A program made the translations under genes and the position numbers. Shown here piece after piece: positions 1 through 7,461 of a stretch of DNA of 13,319 nucleotides. Every line of letters starts with the position of its first letter. Position 1 is the first letter of the stretch. Below the pieces are notes generated by a model that did not search any database, had not been told where the DNA came from, and saw only the letters and a program-made list of their open reading frames with translations. The stretch is taken from contig CAMQYB010000029.1 in assembly GCA_947039055.1 (NCBI GenBank), positions 1-13,319 on the forward strand. The letters run 5' to 3'. The DNA comes from an uncultured Deferribacteraceae bacterium (GTDB lineage Bacteria; Chrysiogenota; Deferribacteres; Deferribacterales; Mucispirillaceae).

Positions 1-2
1 AA

Positions 3-18
3 GTGTGTTTTTACACAC
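3..18. repeat. Small perfect inverted repeat upstream of rpoD
   Basis: GTGTGT and ACACAC flank a TTTT loop, giving a 6-bp stem. No T-run follows on the plus strand, so it is a poor terminator. It lies about 90 nt before rpoD and could be the end of an upstream transcription unit or part of the rpoD leader. All three plus-strand frames hit a stop within the first 30 nt, so at most a few codons of an upstream gene could be present. The rest of positions 19-95 shows nothing I recognise. Confidence 0.3.
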
Positions 19-104
19 AATAGTTAGTTAGTTTAGGTACAGTAAAGCAGTTTGAAGAAGTAAGTTATTTTGCAGGTTACGATATAAATAAGTTTGGGGC
101 GAGT

Positions 105-1928
105 ATGTCTAAAAAAATTAAAAGTGCAGAAGTAAAACAGTTAGTGGCTTTAGGTAAAGAGAAAGGTTTTTTATCATTTGATGAGATCAATGAAGGTTTA
201 CCAGAAGAGATGCAATCGGTCGATTTGATGGAGGAGATATTGTTACTTCTTTCACAGCTAAAGATTGATGTGATTGATAACAAATCTAAGAAGGACACTT
301 TGTTTACTACTGCTATTGTAATTGATGAAGAGCCAGTTGATGAAGACTTAGCAATTGATACTGGTTATAGTAGTGACGAAATTGATGAAGGTCTTCCAAC
401 AGATGATCCTGTTAGATTATATCTTAAAGAGATGGGTAATATTCCACTTCTTTCAAGAGAGGAAGAGATTGTTGTTGCGAAAAATATCGAGGAAGGACAA
501 CGTAAAGTTATCTGTTCTGTACTATCATTTCCAACAACTGCAGAAAAGATCATGCAGATGGGTGAAGATGTTAAAAATGAAGAGATCAAGCTTAAAGATG
601 TAATAGATATAGAAGAAGAAACCTATATGGACGACGATATAAAAACTGATGCAGATGAAGTTGATGAAGAGCTTGAAAATGAAAATAAACTAAATAAAGA
701 ACACGCTTTAAAGATGCAATTTATTGAAACGATTGAGGATATAACTAAAAAGTTAAGAGCAGATATCGTCTTAAATAAAAAAATTCGTACACCACGTAAG
801 AGTATGTCGGCAACTAAAGTTGAGGCTATTAAAGAATCAATTAAAGCTAATATCAATGAAGCGACAGATAGATTATTAGAGATAAAATTGAATTTCAATA
901 AAATCTGTCAGATAGCTGAAGATATTAAATCAATCTATTCATTTATCAATTCTGCAAGAGCAGATATCAAAAAAATATGTAACCTAATCAGATATAAATA
1001 TGACGAAAAAGCAAACTTTCTATCAAAAGATGAAGTTTTAACAATATGTAAAAAAGCTAAGTTTGATGTTAAAGAGTCAGATTTAATCGCTAAAAAGTAT
1101 ACAACAGCTGCGTCAAACTGTGAAAAGGTATATAAATCAATAGGGATAGATAGAGAAGAGTTTGAAGTTATCTATGAAAACCTATCTGAAGGGGAGAGAG
1201 CAACAGAGCGTGCTAAATCTAAATTGATTGAAGCAAACCTACGTTTAGTTGTATCAATCGCTAAGAAGTATACTAATAGAGGATTACAGTTTTTAGATCT
1301 TATTCAAGAAGGTAACATCGGCTTAATGAAAGCTGTTGAGAAATTTGAATATAGACGTGGATATAAATTTTCTACTTATGCAACATGGTGGATACGTCAA
1401 GCAATAACTAGAGCTATCGCTGATCAAGCAAGAACAATTCGTATTCCTGTTCACATGATTGAAACTATCAACAAAATGATGAAAGTTACACGTAATCTTC
1501 ACCAAGATTTAGGAAGAGAACCTACACCTGAAGAGATCTCTAAACAGATGGATATCCCGATTGAGAAGATTAAAAAAGTTATGAAAATAGCTAAAGAACC
1601 AGTATCGTTAGAGACTCCGATTGGTGAAGATGAAGATTCAAGTCTAGGTAACTTTATTGAGGATAAATCATCAAGAAATCCATCAGATGAAGTTATCTAT
1701 CTAAAATTACGAGAACATACTCATGTGTTACTAGATACATTAAGTCCAAGAGAAGCATCAGTTCTTAGACTTCGTTTTGGAATAAACTGTGAATCTGATC
1801 ATACATTAGAAGAAGTTGGTAAAAAGTTTAATGTTACTAGAGAACGTATAAGACAGATCGAAGCGAAAGCTTTACGTAAATTACGTCATCCAATAAGAAG
1901 AAAGATAATGGAAACATTTACTGATTAA
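105..1928 (+). CDS. rpoD: RNA polymerase primary sigma factor (sigma-70, RpoD)
   Basis: This is the housekeeping sigma factor that directs RNA polymerase to -35/-10 promoters. At 607 aa it has the full group 1 architecture. Region 1.1 covers about residues 1-60. Region 1.2 starts at DDPVRLYLKEMG (100-111). An acidic, lysine-rich non-conserved segment runs from about 135 to 370. Region 2 (about 371-450) includes LIEANLRLVVSIAKKY and the -10 recognition stretch around TYATWWIRQAITRAI. Region 3 covers about 455-530. Region 4 (about 540-600) has the -35 helix-turn-helix with VTRERIRQIEAKALRKLRHP. The ATG at 105 follows a GGGG stretch (96-99) at suitable spacing, and the protein begins like other RpoD region 1.1 sequences. 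The long insert resembles proteobacterial RpoD more than the short Gram-positive SigA. Identification is secure; the lineage hint is inference. Confidence 0.97.
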   Translation: MSKKIKSAEVKQLVALGKEKGFLSFDEINEGLPEEMQSVDLMEEILLLLSQLKIDVIDNKSKKDTLFTTAIVIDEEPVDEDLAIDTGYSSDEIDEGLPTDDPVRLYLKEMGNIPLLSREEEIVVAKNIEEGQRKVICSVLSFPTTAEKIMQMGEDVKNEEIKLKDVIDIEEETYMDDDIKTDADEVDEELENENKLNKEHALKMQFIETIEDITKKLRADIVLNKKIRTPRKSMSATKVEAIKESIKANINEATDRLLEIKLNFNKICQIAEDIKSIYSFINSARADIKKICNLIRYKYDEKANFLSKDEVLTICKKAKFDVKESDLIAKKYTTAASNCEKVYKSIGIDREEFEVIYENLSEGERATERAKSKLIEANLRLVVSIAKKYTNRGLQFLDLIQEGNIGLMKAVEKFEYRRGYKFSTYATWWIRQAITRAIADQARTIRIPVHMIETINKMMKVTRNLHQDLGREPTPEEISKQMDIPIEKIKKVMKIAKEPVSLETPIGEDEDSSLGNFIEDKSSRNPSDEVIYLKLREHTHVLLDTLSPREASVLRLRFGINCESDHTLEEVGKKFNVTRERIRQIEAKALRKLRHPIRRKIMETFTD

Positions 1929-2042
1929 ACTTTGAAAATAATTGAAATTTAATTTAGCTAATTATACATTTTAAATATTATGCTATATATGGAGAGCAAT
2001 TTCACAGTTGAAATAATCTATATGTATTAAATAATTTAAAGA

Positions 2043-2071
2043 TTGATACAATTGTATTTTATAAATATGTT
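2043..2071 (+). promoter_or_regulatory. Possible upstream promoter for the mre operon
   Basis: TTGATA (2043-2048) and TATGTT (2066-2071) are separated by 17 nt, a reasonable sigma-70 fit. The -35 element overlaps a perfect 12-bp palindrome, ATACAATTGTAT (2046-2057), which could be an operator. In DNA this AT-rich such matches arise by chance, so this is weaker than the candidate at 2141-2168. Nothing between rpoD's stop and this point is recognisable as a gene or a convincing rpoD terminator. Confidence 0.3.
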
Positions 2072-2090
2072 ATGAATTTAAGCATCCTGA

Positions 2091-2136
2091 ATGTGTAAAT
2101 AGGTTAAGTCTTGTAAAAAAATGAAATATTACACAT
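2091..2136. repeat. 8-bp inverted repeat upstream of the mre promoter
   Basis: ATGTGTAA (2091-2098) and TTACACAT (2129-2136) are perfect reverse complements, 30 nt apart. The right arm ends 4 nt before the proposed -35 of the mre promoter. They could be paired binding half-sites for a regulator, or chance in AT-rich DNA. Confidence 0.3.
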
Positions 2137-2140
2137 CTTC

Positions 2141-2168
2141 ATTACAATGCAGATATTCAAACTATAAT
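2141..2168 (+). promoter_or_regulatory. Probable promoter of the mreB-TIGR02757 operon
   Basis: A perfect TATAAT -10 box (2163-2168) lies 16 nt downstream of ATTACA (2141-2146), a 4/6 match to the -35 consensus. Transcription would start near 2174-2176, leaving an 80-85 nt leader before the mreB ATG. That leader contains a tandem repeat (2183-2220) and a hairpin around the ribosome binding site (2220-2256). Confidence 0.5.
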
Positions 2169-2182
2169 AGATACTCTATATA

Positions 2183-2220
2183 TTGTAAATATTTTAAGTA
2201 TTGCAAATATTTTATAAGTA
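2183..2220 (+). repeat. Imperfect tandem repeat in the mreB leader
   Basis: Two adjacent copies are seen: TTGTAAATATTTTAAGTA (2183-2200) and TTGCAAATATTTTATAAGTA (2201-2220). They differ by one substitution and a 2-nt indel. The second copy begins with a TTG in frame with mreB, which makes a falsely long reading frame; the real mreB start is at 2258. Confidence 0.65.
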
Positions 2221-2256
2221 TGTTAGCTTTAGTCTGATATTCGGAGGGGCTAGCAT
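2220..2256 (+). promoter_or_regulatory. Hairpin with the mreB ribosome binding site in its loop
   Basis: ATGTTAGC (2220-2227) can pair with GCTAGCAT (2249-2256): eight base pairs including one G-U. The 21-nt loop carries the strong Shine-Dalgarno GGAGG (2243-2247), which sits 10 nt before the mreB ATG. A stem ending 1 nt before the start codon could influence translation, but no experiment or comparison is available here. Confidence 0.35.
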
Positions 2257-2257
2257 C

Positions 2258-3283
2258 ATGTTTTTGAGTCATTTTTATAACTACTTTTCAAGTGATATAG
2301 CAGTAGATTTAGGTACTGCGAACACGTTGATATATGTCAGAGGTAAAGGGGTCGTTGCGAGCGAGCCGTCTGTTGTGGCAATTAACAGAGATACTGGTGC
2401 GATAATAGCTGTTGGTCAAGAAGCAAAAAGCATGTTAGGTAGAACGCCTGCAAACATTATTGCTATTCGTCCGATGAAAGATGGCGTTATAGCAGACTAC
2501 GATATAACAGAGAAGATGCTTAGGCATTTTATATTAAAAGTTCATAACCGTAAAACTTTGGTTCGTCCAAGAATGGTTATTTGTATACCATCAGGTGTAA
2601 CACAAGTTGAAAAACGTGCTGTAAAAGATTCAGCAATTCAAGCTGGTGCTCGTGAAGTTTTTCTAATTGAAGAACCTATGGCTGCAGCGATCGGTGCTGG
2701 ATTACCTATTCAAGAACCATCAGGAAATATGGTTGTGGATATTGGTGGTGGAACAACAGAAGTTGCGATTATCTCTTTATCAGGAATAGTTTACGCTAAC
2801 TCAGTTAGAGTTGGTGGCGATGAGATGGATGAAAGTATCGTAAGTTACATCAAGCGTCAATATAACTTATTAGTAGGTTATAGTGTTGCAGAAGATTTAA
2901 AGATAAAATTAGGTTCAGCTTTTCCAACTAGTGAAGGTGGATCAGTTGAGATAAAAGGTAGAGATATTGTTACAGGTATCCCTAAGACGATTAATATTTC
3001 AGAAGAAGAGGTTAGAGAGTCGTTAAAAGATTCAATAGCTAAAATAGTTGAGGCTGTTTGTTTAGCGTTAGAAAAAACTCCACCAGAACTTTCAGCAGAT
3101 ATTGTTGACAGAGGAATTGTATTAACGGGTGGTGGAGCGTTACTTAGAAATCTTGATAAGCGTTTATCGCATGAAACTGGATTACCGATAATTGTATCTG
3201 ATGATCCGTTAAAAGCAGTTGTTCTAGGAACAGGTTATGTTTTAGATGACCATGAACTGCTTAAAAAAGTAACGATAGAATAG
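2258..3283 (+). CDS. mreB: Rod shape-determining protein MreB (bacterial actin)
   Basis: MreB is an actin-like ATPase. It polymerises into membrane-bound filaments under the inner membrane and guides the elongation peptidoglycan machinery. The ATP-binding motifs are clear: phosphate-1 DLGTANT (residues 17-23), phosphate-2 around VVDIGGGTTEVAII, and the adenosine motif LTGGGALLRNLD near the C-terminus. The IPSGVTQVEKRAV and EEPMAAAIGAGL segments are typical of the family. I place the start at ATG 2258, not at the in-frame TTG 2201. It has GGAGG at 2243-2247 and gives 341 aa, the usual length, with DLGTANT at its normal distance from the N-terminus. The first ten residues, MFLSHFYNYF, are aromatic and lack the lysines common in this membrane-binding segment. 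It is the first gene of a seven-gene operon, 11 nt ahead of mreC. Confidence 0.97.
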   Translation: MFLSHFYNYFSSDIAVDLGTANTLIYVRGKGVVASEPSVVAINRDTGAIIAVGQEAKSMLGRTPANIIAIRPMKDGVIADYDITEKMLRHFILKVHNRKTLVRPRMVICIPSGVTQVEKRAVKDSAIQAGAREVFLIEEPMAAAIGAGLPIQEPSGNMVVDIGGGTTEVAIISLSGIVYANSVRVGGDEMDESIVSYIKRQYNLLVGYSVAEDLKIKLGSAFPTSEGGSVEIKGRDIVTGIPKTINISEEEVRESLKDSIAKIVEAVCLALEKTPPELSADIVDRGIVLTGGGALLRNLDKRLSHETGLPIIVSDDPLKAVVLGTGYVLDDHELLKKVTIE

Positions 3284-3294
3284 TATACTTATAA

Positions 3295-4092
3295 ATGTTT
3301 AAATGGCAAAGAATAGTTTTTGTTATCTTTTTCTGTTTACTTCTAATAATTCTCCAATCGAGAAATAAAGAATTATCTACTCCATTTAAGGGTTTAATAG
3401 GCAATGTGTTAAATCCAGTGGTGTATTTTGCGTCAAGTATTTTATCATCAACATCATCAATATGGGATTCGTACGTTCATTTAATTGGCGTACAAGAAGA
3501 AAATGATGAGATGAAGAAAGAGCTTGATAGAATCAATCTTGAGAACTCCTTACTTAGGGAGCGTCTTATCGTTACCGAACATCTTGAGTCGTTCTTAAAA
3601 TTCAATAAAGTTTTTGATTTTTCTACAGTTCCTGCAAATGTAATAGGACTTGGTGATGGATTTCTTAAAAGCATTGTAATTGATAGAGGTTCGATAGACG
3701 GTGTGTTAAAGAACGATCCTGTGATAGGTTTTAACGGTCTTGTTGGTAAGGTGACGGATGTGTATCTTAAGAGTAGTAAGGTTGAATTAATACTTGCAGC
3801 ATCGTCGAATGTTTCTGTTATCAACAGTAAAACAAGAGCTTTTGGAATTGTTCGTGGAGATGGAGCTGGTGGAATTTGGGTCGATTTTTACGATAGATTA
3901 GATAATGTTTCTATTGGCGATAATTTTATAACATCAGGACTTGGAAAACTTTTTCCAAAAGGTATCCCTATAGGTCAGGTGTCAGAGATAGAGGTTAGTA
4001 ACAAGGGGTTATTTAAGAAAGTAACTATAAAACAGTTCGAGGACTTTTACAAACTTGAAAACGTATTCATTATTAAAGATTTTAAAGAATGA
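3295..4092 (+). CDS. mreC: Rod shape-determining protein MreC
   Basis: MreC is a single-pass inner-membrane protein whose periplasmic part binds and activates PBP2 within the elongasome. The 265-aa product shows the standard order: a short cytoplasmic start, one membrane helix (about residues 6-21), a periplasmic coiled coil rich in E, K and L (about 66-105), then the beta-rich MreC core (about 112-262). The core contains family-typical stretches such as SIVIDRGSIDGVLKNDPVI, GLVGKV, and TSGLGKLFPKGIPIGQV. No clear Shine-Dalgarno precedes the ATG. It starts 11 nt after the mreB stop, so translational coupling is likely. Its 3' end overlaps mreD by 38 nt if the TTG start of mreD is correct. Confidence 0.95.
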   Translation: MFKWQRIVFVIFFCLLLIILQSRNKELSTPFKGLIGNVLNPVVYFASSILSSTSSIWDSYVHLIGVQEENDEMKKELDRINLENSLLRERLIVTEHLESFLKFNKVFDFSTVPANVIGLGDGFLKSIVIDRGSIDGVLKNDPVIGFNGLVGKVTDVYLKSSKVELILAASSNVSVINSKTRAFGIVRGDGAGGIWVDFYDRLDNVSIGDNFITSGLGKLFPKGIPIGQVSEIEVSNKGLFKKVTIKQFEDFYKLENVFIIKDFKE

Positions 4093-4534
4093 TTATATAT
4101 CGCTAACAATTCTACTTTCGCTATGTTACGTTGTTTCATATACGACGTTTGCATCGATTAGTAGAGTTAACTATATAATGATATTGTATTTATTTTATAT
4201 GGATAGAATAAATGAAGATACGATAGTACAATTCTCTCTAATTTTCGGTATTTTCTATGACTTCATTATCGACTCTATGATAGGGATCAATGTCTTATTC
4301 TTTATTTTTCTGAGTTTAATAAAATTTAGATTTGATATTCTTATCTCAGCAAATAGTGTATTGGTTAAAGTTGGTAGGGCGTTTGGTGCGTTACTTATTT
4401 TTAATGCTTATAATATATTTGTTATGGGACTTGTATCAAATGATTATATTTTAGTTCTAACTACATTTGTTATAAGAGATTTTATTATTTATCTCATTAT
4501 ACATTATATTGCGGAGTTAATGGATGTCGTTTAG
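4055..4534 (+). CDS. mreD: Rod shape-determining protein MreD
   Basis: MreD is a small polytopic inner-membrane partner of MreC in the elongasome. Sequence conservation in the family is low. The call rests on its position between mreC and mrdA, its 159-aa length, and its hydrophobicity. About five membrane segments are visible, near residues 14-34, 38-50, 58-88, 108-128 and 131-152. The start is uncertain. The only plausible initiator giving a full first helix is TTG at 4055, inside mreC, with GAGGA at 4039-4043 about 11 nt upstream. The next in-frame ATG, at residue 42, would remove the first helix. The 3' end overlaps mrdA by 11 nt. Confidence 0.85.
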   Translation: MKTYSLLKILKNDYISLTILLSLCYVVSYTTFASISRVNYIMILYLFYMDRINEDTIVQFSLIFGIFYDFIIDSMIGINVLFFIFLSLIKFRFDILISANSVLVKVGRAFGALLIFNAYNIFVMGLVSNDYILVLTTFVIRDFIIYLIIHYIAELMDVV

Positions 4535-6362
4535 AGCCGTAAAAGAAGAATTATCACATTACTTTCAAAGAAAAATTTCTTTAACAATAATCGTAATTTT
4601 TATAGTTTTGATAGGGTTACTAGCTAGATTATTTTATCTACAAGTTATTGGTTATAGCTCATTTCTTGAATTATCAGACACAAATAGAATACGTATATCT
4701 AAAGTATTGGCTGAGAGAGGCTTTATACTTGATAGAAACGGCAAGATATTGGTGAAAAATGCTCCAACGTATGAATTAGTTATAACTAAGGAAGATGTTG
4801 TTGATCTTGATGGTTTATTGGACAATATTAGTAAGCAGGTATATCTTGATGTTGCAAGCACGAAAGAGATAATTCGTAAGAGTTATTTTTATCAACCAAC
4901 GGTGATCAGTAGAGGTTTAACGTTTGAGCAGACAGCATATTTTTTAGAACATTCAGCAGACTTTATCGGACTTAGTATAGATCTTCGATCAATGCGAGAG
5001 TATTACGATGGAGTATCATTATCACAATTAATCGGCTATCTTGGTGAAGTTACAAGTGCTGATATAGATCTTGATGCTAGTAATCAATCAAGATACGGTG
5101 AGACGATCGGTAAGAATGGTATAGAGAAACTGTATGAAGATAATTTAAGAGGTTTCGATGGTGCAAGACAGGTTCAGGTGGACAGTTTTGGACGTCTTAC
5201 AAAAATATTAGTAACGAAAGACCCAGTACCTGGTAGCAATTTATATTTAACAATTGATTATGAACTACAGAAATTTATTTCAGATAGTTTAGTAGGTAGA
5301 AGAGGATCTGTTGTTGTAATGGATATAGAGGATTTTTCTGTATTATCACTTGTTTCATCACCATCGTATGATCTACGATTTTTCTCACCATTTATACTTA
5401 AAGCAGATTGGAACAATTTGTTAACCAATCCAGATAAACCTTTATTAAATAGAGCGATAGCAGGAGCGTATCCTCCAGGTTCAATTTATAAAGTTTTAAT
5501 GGCGTTAACTGGTTTGATGGAAGGGGTTATAACAGAGGACACTAAATTTAAGTGTACGGGTAACTATATTTTAAATAGAAATTTTAATTATCATTGTTGG
5601 AAACGTAGTGGACATGGCGAGATTAATCTTCAAAGAGCGTTAGCAGTTTCTTGCGATGTTTATTTCTATAATTTAGGCAGATTGTTAGATATTGATATTA
5701 TGCAAAAATATTCAAATCTATTTTCATTAGGCAGATTAACAGGTATAGATATTCCAAATGAGAAGAAAGGTTTTTTCCCATCAAGAGAGTGGAAGAAGAA
5801 AAGAAAAAATGAAGTATGGTTTCCAGGTGAAACAATAATTACGTCTATCGGTCAAGGTTACACTATCACAACTCCTATGCAGGTAGCTGTTATGATGGGA
5901 AGTATTTTTAATGGTGGCAAGGTGTATAAACCAAGAGTAGTTGATAGAATTATATCTAATATAGATAACAAAACAACTGTATTAACTCCAGAAGAGTTAG
6001 ACTCAATAGAAATTCCAGAGAAATTTGTTAAGATAATAACAGCAGGGTTAGTCGACTCAGTATATAAAGCTGGCGGTACATCAAGACGAGCAGCTATTAG
6101 CTACAGAACTAAAGATATCGCAGGTAAAACAAGTACAGCACAGGTTGTGTCTCTTAAAAAAACAGAAGGTATGAAAGATAGCGAGATACCAGAATTATGG
6201 AGAGATCACTCTTGGTTCACGGCAGTTTTTCCAGCAGATAATCCAAGATATGTGATTGTAGTAATGGTCGAAAATGGTGGTTCAGGTGGTAAGACATCAG
6301 CTCCACTTGGTGGACAGATTGTTAAAAAGATGAAGGAACTAGGCTATGTTAAAAAGAATTAA
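4524..6362 (+). CDS. mrdA: Peptidoglycan transpeptidase PBP2 (MrdA)
   Basis: PBP2 is the class B penicillin-binding protein that cross-links lateral-wall peptidoglycan in partnership with RodA. The 612-aa product has a short cytoplasmic tail, one membrane anchor (about residues 17-41), the pedestal/dimerisation domain beginning with RGFILDRNGKIL, and a C-terminal transpeptidase domain. The catalytic motifs are S320-I-Y-K323 (in PPGSIYK, nucleophile S320), S376-C-D378, and K535-T-S537 in AGKTSTAQ. The last motif is usually KTG or KSG, so a serine in the third position is noteworthy. The ATG at 4524 has GGAG at 4513-4516 and overlaps mreD by 11 nt; the 3' end overlaps rodA by 17 nt, so translation is probably coupled. 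It could in principle be a divisome FtsI, but the mreBCD-rodA context and the N-terminal pattern favour MrdA. Confidence 0.96.
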   Translation: MSFRAVKEELSHYFQRKISLTIIVIFIVLIGLLARLFYLQVIGYSSFLELSDTNRIRISKVLAERGFILDRNGKILVKNAPTYELVITKEDVVDLDGLLDNISKQVYLDVASTKEIIRKSYFYQPTVISRGLTFEQTAYFLEHSADFIGLSIDLRSMREYYDGVSLSQLIGYLGEVTSADIDLDASNQSRYGETIGKNGIEKLYEDNLRGFDGARQVQVDSFGRLTKILVTKDPVPGSNLYLTIDYELQKFISDSLVGRRGSVVVMDIEDFSVLSLVSSPSYDLRFFSPFILKADWNNLLTNPDKPLLNRAIAGAYPPGSIYKVLMALTGLMEGVITEDTKFKCTGNYILNRNFNYHCWKRSGHGEINLQRALAVSCDVYFYNLGRLLDIDIMQKYSNLFSLGRLTGIDIPNEKKGFFPSREWKKKRKNEVWFPGETIITSIGQGYTITTPMQVAVMMGSIFNGGKVYKPRVVDRIISNIDNKTTVLTPEELDSIEIPEKFVKIITAGLVDSVYKAGGTSRRAAISYRTKDIAGKTSTAQVVSLKKTEGMKDSEIPELWRDHSWFTAVFPADNPRYVIVVMVENGGSGGKTSAPLGGQIVKKMKELGYVKKN

Positions 6363-7455
6363 AACTATTTTTAGTCGTACAGATTACAAACTATTTCTTC
6401 TAATGTTTTCACTCTCTACAGTTGGAGTTGTCTCTATATATTCAGCAGGGTATGATCCGTCGTTAGGCGAAGTTGAACCATATTATGAAAGACAAACGAT
6501 GTGGCTTGCAATAAGTGTAGTTTCATTCTTTGTTTTTTCTTCAATAAATTATAGTAAGTTAGTTCTTTATTCAATATATATTTATGCTTTAGGTATTATT
6601 CTTTTAATTATTGTTGAGATCACAGGTTTTATAGGTATGGGTGCACAGCGTTGGTTATCTATAGGTCCTCTTACGATACAGCCATCGGAAGTTTTTAAGG
6701 TTATTTGGGTTATCACATTAGGCAAGATTTTTATGGATTTTGATGGAAAGCCATTTGGTATTATAAATATTTTAAAGAAATCAGTTTTACTTATTCCACC
6801 ATTTTTCTTAGTATTTTTACAACCAGATTTAGGAACAGCGATGACATATTTTATTGTATGGTCGTCGATAATTTTATTTTTTGGAGTAAAGAGAAAAACA
6901 CTTATAATGATTTTTATATCTCTACTATTTATTGCACCGCTAGGGTGGAGTAATTTACGAGATTATCAGAAAGATAGAGTTTTGACATTTTTAAATCCTG
7001 AGAACGATCCGTTTGGTAGTGGGTATCATGTTATCCAATCTAAAATTGCGATAGGTTCAGGTGGTATAAGTGGTAAAGGTTATTTAAAAGGTACTCAGTC
7101 ACATTTACGTTTTATCCCTGAGCGACATACAGATTTTATATATTCAGTTATCAATGAAGAGTTTGGTTTGATAGGTGGGTTTTGTGTAGTTGTTCTTTTC
7201 TTTTTATTGCTACTACGGATTTTGAGTATATCGTCCCAGCAGAAGGATGCAGGTGGTAAAGTTATTGCGTTTGCAGTTGCTGCGTATATATTCTTTCAGT
7301 TTATGATAAATTCATATATGACGGTAGGTATGATGCCGATTGTTGGTATCCCTATGCCGTTTATAAGTTACGGAGGTTCATCATTACTCTCATTTTATTC
7401 TATGCTTGGTATAGTTAATTCCATTCATATAAGAAAATGGAGAGATATTGATTAA
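6346..7455 (+). CDS. rodA: Peptidoglycan glycosyltransferase RodA (SEDS family)
   Basis: RodA is the SEDS-family membrane enzyme that polymerises lipid II into glycan strands and works as a pair with PBP2. The 369-aa product is strongly hydrophobic, with about ten membrane helices. It carries SEDS hallmarks: GAQRWLSIGPLTIQPSE (about 99-115), FLQPDLGTAM (157-166), the extracellular loop FIPERHTDFIYSVINEEFG with D263, and the C-terminal MMPIVGIPMPFISYGGSS. By comparison with characterised RodA proteins, the aspartate in the TDFI loop is the likely catalytic residue; that assignment is from family knowledge. The ATG at 6346 lies 17 nt inside mrdA with AAGGA at 6333-6337. The position after PBP2 in the rod operon points to RodA rather than its paralogue FtsW. 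Confidence 0.96.
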   Translation: MLKRIKTIFSRTDYKLFLLMFSLSTVGVVSIYSAGYDPSLGEVEPYYERQTMWLAISVVSFFVFSSINYSKLVLYSIYIYALGIILLIIVEITGFIGMGAQRWLSIGPLTIQPSEVFKVIWVITLGKIFMDFDGKPFGIINILKKSVLLIPPFFLVFLQPDLGTAMTYFIVWSSIILFFGVKRKTLIMIFISLLFIAPLGWSNLRDYQKDRVLTFLNPENDPFGSGYHVIQSKIAIGSGGISGKGYLKGTQSHLRFIPERHTDFIYSVINEEFGLIGGFCVVVLFFLLLLRILSISSQQKDAGGKVIAFAVAAYIFFQFMINSYMTVGMMPIVGIPMPFISYGGSSLLSFYSMLGIVNSIHIRKWRDID

Positions 7456-7461
7456 GGAAAT

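Noticed and set aside
365..898. Minus-strand open frames inside rpoD (365-589, 623-898)
   Set aside because: Serine- and isoleucine-rich antisense shadows of the acidic rpoD segment, with no start signals and no recognisable domain.
1929..2180. A possible small RNA or tRNA between rpoD and mreB
   Set aside because: I could find no cloverleaf, CCA-type acceptor stem or 6S-like structure. The region is AT-rich and is better explained as promoter DNA.
2201..2257. N-terminal extension of mreB from a TTG at 2201
   Set aside because: It adds 19 residues not seen in MreB, reads through a strong GGAGG at 2243-2247, and begins inside a tandem repeat. ATG 2258 gives the normal length.
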